A stretch of 64,000 bases of DNA. It comes from Asaia bogorensis. Its GTDB lineage: Bacteria; Pseudomonadota; Alphaproteobacteria; Reyranellales; Reyranellaceae. The notes below the pieces were generated by a model. That model had not been told where the DNA came from. It ran no database searches and saw only the letters and a program-made list of their open reading frames with translations. Within the stretch, counting starts at the first letter, position 1. Each line of letters begins with the position of its first letter. A program made the position numbers and the translations under genes. This document shows, piece by piece, positions 28,490 through 38,459 of this stretch. Where the stretch lies: contig CAMDQJ010000001.1 of assembly GCA_945905835.1 (NCBI GenBank), positions 62,001 to 126,000 of the forward strand. The letters are read 5' to 3'.

Positions 28490-29137
28490 CTAGCCGAACT
28501 CCGCGTCCTTCTTCGGAATCAGATCGTAGGGCAGCTTAAAGCCCGGCATGGCCGTCAGCCGCTCGCGCCACGCCCGCAGGTTCGGCCGCGTATCGATCGT
28601 GAGCCCGCCCTCATGCGCGAACACCATGCGGCCCCAGCAGCCGATGTCGGCGATCGAGCAGGCATCGCCCACCAGCCACTCGCGGCCCTGGAGCGACTTG
28701 TCAGCGAAATCGAGTGCCGCCTCGGCTGGCGGGCGGAAATACTCGACGATCGTTTGCGGGACGTCGGGCCGGAACCGCGCGAAATGACGAACGCGGGCCA
28801 CGTTGGTGATAGCGTCGTTCTCCCACGATAGCCATTCGCGGGCCTGCCAGCGCTCCTGCTCGGTCCTGGATTCGAATTTCCCCGTGGTGCGCGCGAGATA
28901 GTCGAGGATGACGTTGGACATTACCAGGGTCAGGCCACGATGGCGCAGCACCGGCACCTGGCCGTAACGGTTGATCGCCAGATGCGCGGCCTCCTTCTGC
29001 ACGCCGTTCTTGAGGTTGACGGTGCGGAACGAAAACGGCAGGCCGGCCAGCGCCAGGAACAGCATCGGCTTGTAGCTCGAGCTCGACGTGAAACTGCCGT
29101 GCAAAACCAACCGATCGGGATCGACTTCCGAGGGCAT
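28490..29137 (-). CDS. Glutathione S-transferase family protein
   Basis: VLHGSFTSSSSYKPMLFLALAGLPFSFRTVNL..GQVPVLRHRGLTLVMSNVILDYLA. Confidence 0.85.
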   Translation of the reverse strand: MPSEVDPDRLVLHGSFTSSSSYKPMLFLALAGLPFSFRTVNLKNGVQKEAAHLAINRYGQVPVLRHRGLTLVMSNVILDYLARTTGKFESRTEQERWQAREWLSWENDAITNVARVRHFARFRPDVPQTIVEYFRPPAEAALDFADKSLQGREWLVGDACSIADIGCWGRMVFAHEGGLTIDTRPNLRAWRERLTAMPGFKLPYDLIPKKDAEFG

Positions 29138-29203
29138 TCGCGTCTCCTGTGGCCTTGGCCCGGCACAATTCGTACTCTCCTCCTCCAAATAGAGGGAAAC
29201 AAA

Positions 29204-30232
29204 ATGGACGCTCTTCCGCGCCGCAGGGTCGGCAAGACCAGGATCGAAGTGACCGAGCTCGGCCTCGGCGGCGCGCCGATGGGCGGCTTCCGCGCCAACA
29301 TCTCGGAGACCGAAGCAATCAAGCTCACCAACGACGGCTTCGATGCTGGTATCCGCTACTTCGACACTTCGCCCTACTATGGCTACGGCCGCAGCGAGCT
29401 GCGCATGGGCGCCGCCTTGCGCGACAAGCCGCGCGACAGTTACGTGCTGTCGACCAAGATCGGCCGCATCCTGCACGTGCGCAAACCGGGCGAGGCGCTG
29501 CCCAAGGATCTGCGCGAGAACGGCCTGCCGGGCTTCATCCCGGAATTCGACTACTCCTACGACGGCGTAATGCGCTCGCTGGAGCACTCGTATCTTCGGT
29601 TGGGCATCGACCGCATCGATATCGCGCTGATCCACGACGTCGACTTCTGGACGACCAAGGACCGCGCCGTGCTCGAACAACGCTTCAAGACGGTGATGGA
29701 CTCGGGCTATCGCGCGCTCGACGAGTTGCGCAAGGCCGGCGTCATCGGCGCCATCGGCGTCGGCATCAACGAATCCGACACCAGCCTGCGCTTCATCCAG
29801 GCCGGCGATTTCGACTGCATGCTGCTGGCCGGCCGCTACACGCTGCTCGAACAGGGCGCGCTCGAGGCGTTCCTGCCGGAATGCACCAAGCGCTCCGTCT
29901 CCGTTATCCTGGGCGGGCCGTACAATTCCGGCATCCTGACCGGCAACGTGAAAGCCGGCGCGACCCACGACTATGTCGAGGCACCTGCGCCCTTGATCGA
30001 GAAAGCGCAGAAGATCGAAGCGGTGTGCAAGCGCCATGGCGTGCCGCTGGGGGCCGCCGCCATGCAGTTCCCGCTGTTCCATCCGGCTTTCTGCGCAGTG
30101 ATCCCGGGCGCGCTCAGCACCGCCGAGGTCAGGCAGAACGCTGCGCACATGAGCGTCAAGATTCCGGTCGAACTGTGGAGCGAGCTCAAGCGCGAGAAGC
30201 TGCTCGACCCCGCCTCGCCCACTCCGAACTGA
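29204..30232 (+). CDS. Aldo/keto reductase (aldose 1-dehydrogenase-like)
   Basis: RRVGKTRIEVTELGLGGAPMGG; AGIRYFDTSPYYGYGRSELRMGAALR. Confidence 0.9.
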   Translation: MDALPRRRVGKTRIEVTELGLGGAPMGGFRANISETEAIKLTNDGFDAGIRYFDTSPYYGYGRSELRMGAALRDKPRDSYVLSTKIGRILHVRKPGEALPKDLRENGLPGFIPEFDYSYDGVMRSLEHSYLRLGIDRIDIALIHDVDFWTTKDRAVLEQRFKTVMDSGYRALDELRKAGVIGAIGVGINESDTSLRFIQAGDFDCMLLAGRYTLLEQGALEAFLPECTKRSVSVILGGPYNSGILTGNVKAGATHDYVEAPAPLIEKAQKIEAVCKRHGVPLGAAAMQFPLFHPAFCAVIPGALSTAEVRQNAAHMSVKIPVELWSELKREKLLDPASPTPN

Positions 30233-30242
30233 GGAGACCGCC

Positions 30243-31067
30243 ATGAAAATCGTCGATGCGCAGGTTCACATCTGGTCGAAGACCGTCATACCGCCGACCG
30301 GCCTGCACCGCAAGGTCGAGAAGTTCACTGCCGAGGAACTGCTGAAGGAAATGGACGAAGCCGGCGTCGATGCCGCGCTGATCCATCCGCCGGGCAGCTG
30401 GGATCCCGATTCGGGCGACTTGGCGCTCGAAGCGGCGAAGAAATATCCCGAGCGCTTCGCCATCATGGGCCAGTTCGCGCCCGAGAAGCCCGAGAACCGC
30501 AAGCTGATCCACGGCTGGCGCAACCGGCCCGGCATGATGGGCTTGCGCTGGGCGCTGCTCTCACATGACCAGCAGAAGTGGCTCGACGACGGCACGCTCG
30601 ACTGGATATGGCCGGCGGCGGAAAAGGAAGGCCTGCCGGTGGCCACCATGGCCGGCCTCTTCCTGCCGAAGTTCAGGAAGATCGCCGAAGCGCATCCCAA
30701 CCTGAAGCTGATCATCGACCATTGCGGGTTGCTGCGGCTGGAAAAGGACGCGGCAGCCTTCGCCAACCTCGACGAGCTCTGCGCCCTCGCCAAGCTACCC
30801 AACGTGGCGATCAAGATGACCGGCGCCCCGGGCTACTCAACCCATCCCTACCCGTTCCGCAATCTCCACGACGGGCTGCACCGCATTATCGACGCCTACG
30901 GGCCCAACCGCATTTTCTGGGGCACCGACATCACCCGCATGCCCTGCGCCTACCGGCAGTGCGTGACCATGTTTACCGAGGAGCTGCCGTGGCTGAAGGG
31001 TCGCGACTTTGAGCTGGTGATGGGTCGCGCGCTCTGCGACTGGATCGGCTGGAAGCTCAAGCTCTAG
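30243..31067 (+). CDS. Amidohydrolase family (TIM-barrel hydrolase)
   Basis: IVDAQVHIWS; LKLIIDHCGL; RIFWGTDITRMPC. Confidence 0.87.
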   Translation: MKIVDAQVHIWSKTVIPPTGLHRKVEKFTAEELLKEMDEAGVDAALIHPPGSWDPDSGDLALEAAKKYPERFAIMGQFAPEKPENRKLIHGWRNRPGMMGLRWALLSHDQQKWLDDGTLDWIWPAAEKEGLPVATMAGLFLPKFRKIAEAHPNLKLIIDHCGLLRLEKDAAAFANLDELCALAKLPNVAIKMTGAPGYSTHPYPFRNLHDGLHRIIDAYGPNRIFWGTDITRMPCAYRQCVTMFTEELPWLKGRDFELVMGRALCDWIGWKLKL

Positions 31068-31084
31068 ATCGAGGGCGCCGCGAC

Positions 31085-31870
31085 ATGATGCGTTGGATTT
31101 TTCTGTTCACGTTGGCATTCACCGACGTCGCACAGGCGCAGGACCTGGCGACGAGCCCGATCGGCACGCGTGTCTCTAGAACGGCCACGTTTGCCAAGAA
31201 GGCTTTCGGCCTGCCGCCCGGTGACTTCGAGCTGGTGAGCCGCGAGATCCGCCGCACCGTGGCCATGAACGCCGCCGGCGTAACGTCGGGACTGGGCGAG
31301 AACGTCGAAGAAGCCGAGGTCTTTCTCCTCTCGACGGTGGCGGGACGCTTCGACATCGCCATCTCCCTCACGACGAAGCTTCAATACAAGCCCAACTGGA
31401 TTCATCTCAACTCCTTCTGCAACCGCAAGACCTCGTCATTCTTTTCCTATACCGACGGCGGCCAAGTGGCCCAGCCGACGACCCAGGACATCGAGTGCTG
31501 GCTTGTCGGCCACTTCACCTTCGAGCTGGTGAAGACGCCGACGCCCGCCCAGCAGCAGTTCCTCAACCACACGGGCGTCGATGGGCCGGCCCAACGTCAC
31601 GCCCTTGCTGTCCTATCTGATCGCCCGCAATGGCCGCGTGGTATACGCGCATTACCTGTTCAATCCGGCGCGCTGGAATATCCCCGATCCCTACGAGCCG
31701 GCGAGTCGGAGTTCGTGGCGGCCCGCGGTCGTCGGCAAGGATCCGGCCAAGGCCCGCGTGCTCAACCTGCTCGCCAACCAGGGACAGGAACTGTCGGAGG
31801 TCCTGAAGGCAGGCTCGGCCAGTCGTGCCGTGCCCTTCACGTGGCGGCTTGAAAAAAATGAACCCGGCGG
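31085..31870 (+). pseudogene. Exported hypothetical protein, frameshifted
   Basis: Signal-peptide ORF in frame 2 to ~31575, continuing in frame 3 as RPNVTPLLSYLIARNGRVVYAHYLFNPARWNIPDPYEP..; second break likely at an A7 run near 31852. Confidence 0.65.
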
Positions 31871-31931
31871 GCTGTTGCACCAGCCCGCCGCTTCCGATTG
31901 TCTTCTACAAAATTCGCGGCGGGCCCTTGGT

Positions 31932-32420
31932 TCAGTTCCAGGGGCCGATGGCCATGCACGGCGCACGGTCGACGAAAATATCGCCGGCCGGACCGTAGAT
32001 ATTGAATGCCACCTTGTCACCGGCACGCAGGCCGTCGAGGAATACCGACACCGTCTCGACCGGCTTCTCGCCGTTCATGAAAGTGCACTTGATCTCCGGC
32101 GTGATGATCAGCGAGGAGTTGTTCGCCGCCGTGGGGTCGATCACCCAGCGCCGGTTTTCGTTCAGCCGCAGGGCCGGTGCATCGATCCACATCACCTGCA
32201 CGTTGGTGCCGAGACCCGAGGTGATCGGCACCGTGCCGACCAAACGCAGGCGCGGATGCTGGATGGCGGCCCGGAAAGGTACGTCCTGGCTGCGCGGATC
32301 GAAGGCGCGGTCGTTCCCCTGCCGCGCCTCGGTGGCGGGACGGAGCGCCTGGCTCTGCGCCAGTACGGCGCCCGAGATCACGACCGACGCGAGAAGCACG
32401 CCAATGCCAATGTTCTTCAT
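31932..32420 (-). CDS. Exported hypothetical protein
   Basis: 163 codons with signal peptide MKNIGIGVLLASVVISGAVLAQ. Confidence 0.65.
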   Translation of the reverse strand: MKNIGIGVLLASVVISGAVLAQSQALRPATEARQGNDRAFDPRSQDVPFRAAIQHPRLRLVGTVPITSGLGTNVQVMWIDAPALRLNENRRWVIDPTAANNSSLIITPEIKCTFMNGEKPVETVSVFLDGLRAGDKVAFNIYGPAGDIFVDRAPCMAIGPWN

Positions 32421-32514
32421 GGGACATTCCTTTTGCTGAGCCCCAATAACGCTCGGGCGCGGCCCCGGTTCCACGCGGGATGACGGACATCGCCGGGCCG
32501 CCTAAGATCGCAGC

Positions 32515-35500
32515 ATGCATATCGAGCCGCGTTTATGGATATTCACTCGGGGCGTGCGCCCGCGCATTGCCGCCACCACGCTGGTCGGCCTCCTGGCCGT
32601 CGGTCTCGGCGTGGCGCGACTGGGGCTTCTGGGCTGGCTGATCGGCGAGGTTTTCGCCGGACGCGATCTTGCCGGCCTGGTCCTGCCGGTTCTGCTGATC
32701 ACGCTGGTCATGGTGTTGCGTGGGACGGCCGAGCACTGGCGCGCCGTCATGGCGCACGAGACGGCAGCGCGGGTGCAGAAGACGCTGCGCCGTGCGCTCT
32801 ACGACCGCATCGCCTCGCTCGGTCCCGCCACGGTCGGCCGCCAGCGCTCGGGCGGCCTGACGCTGTCGATGATCGAGGGCGTGCAGCAGCTCGAAACCTA
32901 TTTCGGCCAGTTCCTGCCGCAGTTCCTGATCGCGCTGCTGACGCCCTTCCTGATCTTCGTCGGCATCGCCTTCATCGACCTGCCGGTCGCCACGGTGATG
33001 CTGGCCTTTGCACTGCTCGCTTTGTTCGCGCCCGGCCTATGGCACAAGTTCGACGTCCGCAATTCGATGGGCCGCCAGCGCGCCTATTCGAGCTTCGCCG
33101 CGGAGTTCCTCGATTCGATCCAGGGGTTGGCGACGCTGAAAGCCTTTGGCCAGGGAAAGAACCGCGCCGACAAGCTCGAAGCAGAGGCGCGCGAGGTCTT
33201 CCGCCGCACCATGTGGGTGCTTGGCACCAATGCGCTGGCACGTGGCATCACCGACTCGGCCATCGCCTGCGGCGCGGCCGCCGCCCTGCTGGTCGGTGCG
33301 GCGCGCGTCGAGTTGGGCTCGATGTCGCTCTCGGCGCTGCTCGTCATCCTGATGCTGGGCGTAGAAGTGTTCCGGCCGATGCGCGAGCTGCGCACGGTGC
33401 TGCACCAGGGCATGGTCGGCATGTCTGCGGCCCAAGGCATCTACAAGATCCTCGACGACACGCCGACCGTGGCCGACGCCAAGGCTGCGGCCTTTGCGGG
33501 CGAGCTGGCGCCGACCATCGCTTTCGACGACGTGCAGTTCGCCTATCCCGGCACGCGCCGCACCGTGCACGATGGCCTCAGCTTCCGCGCCGAGTCTGGC
33601 GAGCGCATCGGATTGGTGGGACCCTCGGGCGGTGGCAAGTCGTCGATCGTGCGCCTGCTTCTGCGCTTCTACGATCCCGACCGCGGCTCGATCCGGTTGG
33701 GCGGGTACGATCTGCGCCATCTCTCCTTCGCGCAAATCCGCTCCATGATCTCGGTGGTCAACCAGGACACCTTCCTGTTTCACGGCACGGTCGAGGAGAA
33801 CATCCGGCTGGGCAACCCCGGTGCCAGTCAGGACGAGCTCGAATCAGCGGCTCGTGCCGCCAATATCCACGATTTCGTCCGCACCCTGCCGCAAGGCTAT
33901 GCCACGGTGATCGGTGAGAAGGGCATCAAGCTCTCCGGCGGCCAGCGCCAGCGGCTGTCCATCGCCCGCGCCCTGCTGCGCGATACACCGATCCTGGTGC
34001 TCGACGAGGCATTGTCAGCGGTCGACGCCGAGAACGAGGCCGTCATCCAGGAGGCGCTCGACCGGCTGATGCAAGGCCGCACGACGCTGATCCTCGCCCA
34101 TCGCCTATCGAGCGTGATCGACTGCGATCGCATTCTGGTCCTGGACGGCGGCCACGTCGCCGAGACCGGCAAACATGCCGAGCTGATGCGCGCCGGCGGC
34201 GTCTATGCCGGGCTGATGGTCGAGCAGGCCCGCGAATCGGCCAACGCTGCGACAATCGACGCCATAGCGCCTGCCCGTGCCGAATCGGCGCCCGATACGC
34301 CGGGCGGCGCGGTCAAGACGCTGACCGAGGGCATCATCAAGGCCGAGGGGCTCACCTGGTATCAGGTCGTCGTGGCGCTGATGAAGGTGATCCTGCCGTG
34401 GAAGGGCAAGCTCACCCTCACTTTCGTGCTGGGCGTGCTGCGCGTGCTGTCGTTCATCGGCGTCGGTGTTTTGAGCGCGCTGGTCGTGCTGGCGCTGAAG
34501 CATCAGCAGCCCTACGCCGACTATGCCATCGCCCTCATGATCGTGGCGCCCTTGTCGGGCGTGCTGCACTGGCTGGAATCCTGGACGGCGCACGACATGG
34601 CGTTCCGGCTGCTGGCCGAGATGCGCATCGACGCCTTCCGCAAGCTCGAAGCCCTGGCACCGGCCTATCTGGTGCGTCGCCGCACCGGCGACTTGATGGC
34701 GCTGGCGACGCACGACATCGAGCTGGTCGAATTCTTCTTCGCCCATACCGTGGCGCCCGCCTTCGTCGCCATCCTCGTGCCGGCCGCCGTGCTCGCCTGC
34801 CTCGCCTGGGCCAACGGATGGCTGGCGCTGGCGCTGGCGCCGTTCCTGCTCGCGGTGGGCCTCAGCCCGTTCCTGATGCGCAAGCGCGTCGACACGCTGG
34901 GCTCGAAGGCGCGCGAGGCGGCGGGCGAGTTGAGCGCCTTCGCCATCGATTCGGTACAGGGCCTGGGCGAGATCGTGGCCTTCCAGCAGGAGGGCCGTCG
35001 CGGCGAGCGTCTCGATGAACTTTCGCAGAGCCACATCGGCCTGCGCCTGCCGTTCTTCCGTGAGCTCACTTTGCAGAACGCCATTCTCGAAGTGTTGACG
35101 GGCCTGGGTGGCCTTGCCGTCGTGGTGACGGGCGCGGTCCTTGTCGGCAACGGCGTGATCGATCCGGGCCTGCTGCCGCTTTTGACCATCCTCGCGATGG
35201 CCGCCTTCCTGCCGGTATCGGAGATTGCCCAGATCGGCCGCCAGCTTGCCGACACGCTGGGCTCGACGCGGCGCGTCTACGCGCTGGCCAACGAGCCGGT
35301 GCCGGTGCGTGATGGCGCCGGCGCACCGAGACGCAAGGGCGCGGCATCACTGTCGCTAGAAAAGGTGAGCTTCACCTATCCCGGCCAGAGCCGCCGCGCG
35401 CTCAGCGATGTCAGCGTCGATATTCCCGCCGGCAAGACCGTGGCACTGGTCGGCACCTCGGGCGCCGGCAAGACGACAACGGCGCAACTGCTGATGCGTT

Positions 35501-36093
35501 TCTGGGATCCCGATACCGGCCGCATCACGCTGAACGGCGCCGATCTCAAGGACTATAAGATCGACGAGTTGCGCCTGATGATCGCGCTGGTGGCGCAGGA
35601 CACCTACCTCTTCAACGACACACTGAAGAACAACATCCTGATCGCCCGGCCTGAAGCCTCGGAGTTCGAGCTGCAGGCGGCGATCAAGCATGCGTCGCTC
35701 ACGGCTTTGGTGGCCTCTCTACCCAACGGACTCGACTCGCCGGTCGGCGAGCGCGGCACGAGTCTCAGCGGTGGCCAGCGCCAGCGCGTCGCCATCGCCC
35801 GTGCGTTTCTCAAGGACGCGCCCGTGCTGATCCTCGACGAGGCAACCTCGCATCTCGATGCGGTCAACGAGCAGGCGGTTCGCCGCGCGCTCGACATGCT
35901 ACAGAAGGACCGCACGACCATCGTCATCGCCCATCGCCTGTCGACCGTGCGCGATGCCGACCTCATCGTCGTGCTCGACGAGGGCCGTGTCGCCGAGACC
36001 GGCACGCACGACAGCCTTCTGGCGCGCGGCGGACTCTATGTCCGGCTGGTCTCGCGCCAGCTTGCCTCGGCCTACGCGCCCACCGCTTCCTAG
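32515..36093 (+). CDS. Fused double ABC exporter (TMD-NBD-TMD-NBD), CydDC-like
   Basis: 1192 aa with two Walker A (GPSGGGKSS, GTSGAGKTT), two signature LSGGQRQR and two Walker B (LVLDEALSA, LILDEATSH). Confidence 0.92.
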   Translation: MHIEPRLWIFTRGVRPRIAATTLVGLLAVGLGVARLGLLGWLIGEVFAGRDLAGLVLPVLLITLVMVLRGTAEHWRAVMAHETAARVQKTLRRALYDRIASLGPATVGRQRSGGLTLSMIEGVQQLETYFGQFLPQFLIALLTPFLIFVGIAFIDLPVATVMLAFALLALFAPGLWHKFDVRNSMGRQRAYSSFAAEFLDSIQGLATLKAFGQGKNRADKLEAEAREVFRRTMWVLGTNALARGITDSAIACGAAAALLVGAARVELGSMSLSALLVILMLGVEVFRPMRELRTVLHQGMVGMSAAQGIYKILDDTPTVADAKAAAFAGELAPTIAFDDVQFAYPGTRRTVHDGLSFRAESGERIGLVGPSGGGKSSIVRLLLRFYDPDRGSIRLGGYDLRHLSFAQIRSMISVVNQDTFLFHGTVEENIRLGNPGASQDELESAARAANIHDFVRTLPQGYATVIGEKGIKLSGGQRQRLSIARALLRDTPILVLDEALSAVDAENEAVIQEALDRLMQGRTTLILAHRLSSVIDCDRILVLDGGHVAETGKHAELMRAGGVYAGLMVEQARESANAATIDAIAPARAESAPDTPGGAVKTLTEGIIKAEGLTWYQVVVALMKVILPWKGKLTLTFVLGVLRVLSFIGVGVLSALVVLALKHQQPYADYAIALMIVAPLSGVLHWLESWTAHDMAFRLLAEMRIDAFRKLEALAPAYLVRRRTGDLMALATHDIELVEFFFAHTVAPAFVAILVPAAVLACLAWANGWLALALAPFLLAVGLSPFLMRKRVDTLGSKAREAAGELSAFAIDSVQGLGEIVAFQQEGRRGERLDELSQSHIGLRLPFFRELTLQNAILEVLTGLGGLAVVVTGAVLVGNGVIDPGLLPLLTILAMAAFLPVSEIAQIGRQLADTLGSTRRVYALANEPVPVRDGAGAPRRKGAASLSLEKVSFTYPGQSRRALSDVSVDIPAGKTVALVGTSGAGKTTTAQLLMRFWDPDTGRITLNGADLKDYKIDELRLMIALVAQDTYLFNDTLKNNILIARPEASEFELQAAIKHASLTALVASLPNGLDSPVGERGTSLSGGQRQRVAIARAFLKDAPVLILDEATSHLDAVNEQAVRRALDMLQKDRTTIVIAHRLSTVRDADLIVVLDEGRVAETGTHDSLLARGGLYVRLVSRQLASAYAPTAS

Positions 36094-36397
36094 TGGTTAC
36101 CGTCTAACATTTGAGTTCCGCTGAGGATTCCCCAGGCGGGGTGGGCATGCGAGTCTGTCGCATGCGACCAGAAATATCCATTACACTTAAGCCGGCCATC
36201 CGGCGCCGCCTCGCGGCGCTGGCGAAGGACCGCAACGCCGCTCACAAGCAAGTGTGGCGGGCCGAGATCGTGCTGCTGAGCGCGGCCGGGTCGCCGAAAC
36301 TAACAATGATCCCAAGCCATTCGTATGGACCGCTGATCCCAAAAAGATCATCGCCGCTGTCAGAAGAGGGTACCAAGTGTTAGATTCAATCCACTAG
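36090..36397 (+). mobile_element. MITE-like internally deleted derivative of the IS630-family element at 39510-40661
   Basis: Shares both ends with the full copy and lacks exactly 844 bp (equivalent to about 39711-40554); CTAG at both ends. Confidence 0.93.
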
Positions 36398-36467
36398 TTT
36401 GTGCGGATGGGCGGGCGGCAGCGCATTCACATGCGCGGGAGCCCGCACCGCGCAGAATAGATAAGGA

Positions 36468-37955
36468 CTAAGCTGAAGCCTGCGCCTTACGCTTCGGCCA
36501 CAAGCCGGCGACCAGCAGCGCGACCGCCACGATCGCGAATCCCGCCGACAGATAGCTGTGCAGGAAGATCGACGGGTCGCCGTCGGAGATCGCCAAGGAC
36601 TGGCGCACCGAGCGCTCGAAGATCGGACCCAGCACATAGGCCAGGATGACGATGCCGAGGTCGAAGCCGTGGCGTCGGAGACCGTAGCCCACGAAGCCGA
36701 AGACCACGGCGATCAGCACATCGGCCGGATTGCCGCTCGAGGAATAGACACCTATCAGGCAGACGATGAGGATCATCGGCGTCAGGTAGGCGCGCGGGAT
36801 TTGCAGGATTTTCACGAACAGGCCGATCATCGGCAGGTTCAGGATCAGCAGCATCACGTTGCCGATGTACATGCTGGCGACGACACCCCAGAAAATCTGC
36901 GGCTGGCGCTCGAGGATGGTCGGGCCGGGCGTCACGCCATGGATGATGAAGGCGCCGAGCAGCAGAGCCGTGATGGCGTTGGCCGGGATTCCCATGCAGA
37001 GGAGCGGCACAAAAGCGCCGGCGGTGCCGGCATTGTTGGCCGATTCAGGGCCGGCGACACCCTCGACCGCGCCCTTGCCGAACTCCTCGGGGTTCTTGGA
37101 GAGCTTGCGCTCCATGGCATAGGACAGGAACGAGGCCAGCACCGCGCCGCCACCGGGCAATAGTCCGACGAAGAAGCCCAGCACCGTGCCGCGAAGCACC
37201 GGCGCCACCGAGCGTTTGGCCTCCTCGCGCGAGGGCAGGAAGCCCAGCACGCCCGTGGGCGCCGGCAGGATCTTCATCTCCTCGGCGGTCTGGCGCGCCA
37301 TGAACAGCACTTCGGAGAGACCGAACAGACCGATCGCCAGCGGCACCAGATTGACGCCGTCGCCCAGCGCCAGGATCCCGAAGGTGAGCCGGGGCGTCAT
37401 GTTCATGGGATCGCTGCCGATCGTGCCCAGCAGCAGGCCGAACGCCGCCATCAGCAGCGCCCGCGGCAGGGAGCCGGCCGACATGTAGGTGACCATGGTG
37501 AGGCCCGCGAGCATCAGCATGGCGTATTCCGCCGGGCCGAACTTGATCACGAGCTCGGCCAGCGGCGGCGACAGGAACGAGATGCCGATGACACCGACGG
37601 TGCCGGCGAAGAACGAGCCGATGCCGGCGATGCCCAGCGCCGCCCCCGCACGGCCCTTGCGCGCCATCTCGTAGCCGTCGAGGCAGGTGACGACCGACGA
37701 GGCCTCGCCCGGAATGCGCATCAGCACCGAAGTGACGGTGCCGCCATAGGCCACGCCATAGTAGATGCCCGACAGCATGATGATGGCCGAGGTCACCTCC
37801 ATCTTGAAGGTGATCGGCAGCAGGATGGCGATGGTGGTGAGCGGACCGAGGCCGGGCAGGATGCCGACCACGGTGCCCAGGAACACGCCCACGAAGCAGT
37901 AGAAGAGATTGTCGACCGAGAGGGTGACGGCAAAGCCCTGGAGCAGCGCTTCCAT
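36468..37955 (-). CDS. tctA: Tripartite tricarboxylate transporter large permease (TctA)
   Basis: 495 aa; VVGILPGLGPLTTIAILLPITFKME, YYGVAYGGTVTSVLMRIPGEASSVVTCLDGYEMARKGRAGAALG. Confidence 0.95.
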   Translation of the reverse strand: MEALLQGFAVTLSVDNLFYCFVGVFLGTVVGILPGLGPLTTIAILLPITFKMEVTSAIIMLSGIYYGVAYGGTVTSVLMRIPGEASSVVTCLDGYEMARKGRAGAALGIAGIGSFFAGTVGVIGISFLSPPLAELVIKFGPAEYAMLMLAGLTMVTYMSAGSLPRALLMAAFGLLLGTIGSDPMNMTPRLTFGILALGDGVNLVPLAIGLFGLSEVLFMARQTAEEMKILPAPTGVLGFLPSREEAKRSVAPVLRGTVLGFFVGLLPGGGAVLASFLSYAMERKLSKNPEEFGKGAVEGVAGPESANNAGTAGAFVPLLCMGIPANAITALLLGAFIIHGVTPGPTILERQPQIFWGVVASMYIGNVMLLILNLPMIGLFVKILQIPRAYLTPMILIVCLIGVYSSSGNPADVLIAVVFGFVGYGLRRHGFDLGIVILAYVLGPIFERSVRQSLAISDGDPSIFLHSYLSAGFAIVAVALLVAGLWPKRKAQASA

Positions 37956-37967
37956 GGTTCGCGTCGA

Positions 37968-38459
37968 TCAGCGCACGAGGGAATAGAAAGCGCGCTCGAC
38001 CGGTCCCTCCGGCAGATCGACCCGCAGCAGCCAGCCGAAGCAGACCAGGCCGATGACGGCGCAGCCCACGCCATAGCTGAGTGCCGCCGCCCACGAGCGG
38101 CGCTCGGCGAAGCGCACGATGATGACGGCGACCACGACCGCGGTGACGGCGAAGCCAGCATAGGTCGCGCCCAAGGCGAGGACGCCCAGGGACACCGCGT
38201 AGATCGCGAAGGTGCGTCCGGTCGCCGCCGTTGCCTGCGCCTCCTCCGTGTCGCCGTCCTCGGTCGACCCGGCGCGGCCGGGCGAGACGAGGACGATCAG
38301 GGCGAGCACGACGCAGACGCCGGCCACGAGCTGCGGGAAGAAGCCCGCGCCCGGGCCGTCGAAGCCCCAGCTTTCGAGGCGCATGGATTGCCAGAAGCCG
38401 ACCAGGGCGGCAGCCAGCAGCCCGAGGGTCGTCAGGCGCGTGCTGCCGCTAAGACTCAT
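37968..38459 (-). CDS. tctB: Tripartite tricarboxylate transporter small permease (TctB)
   Basis: 163 aa hydrophobic protein between TctA and TctC; ATGA overlap with tctC. Confidence 0.87.
   Translation of the reverse strand: MSLSGSTRLTTLGLLAAALVGFWQSMRLESWGFDGPGAGFFPQLVAGVCVVLALIVLVSPGRAGSTEDGDTEEAQATAATGRTFAIYAVSLGVLALGATYAGFAVTAVVVAVIIVRFAERRSWAAALSYGVGCAVIGLVCFGWLLRVDLPEGPVERAFYSLVR

Noticed and set aside
28298-28831. 177-aa plus-strand ORF spanning the HTH-island/GST boundary
   Set aside because: Antisense to the GST gene with shadow-ORF composition; no independent support.
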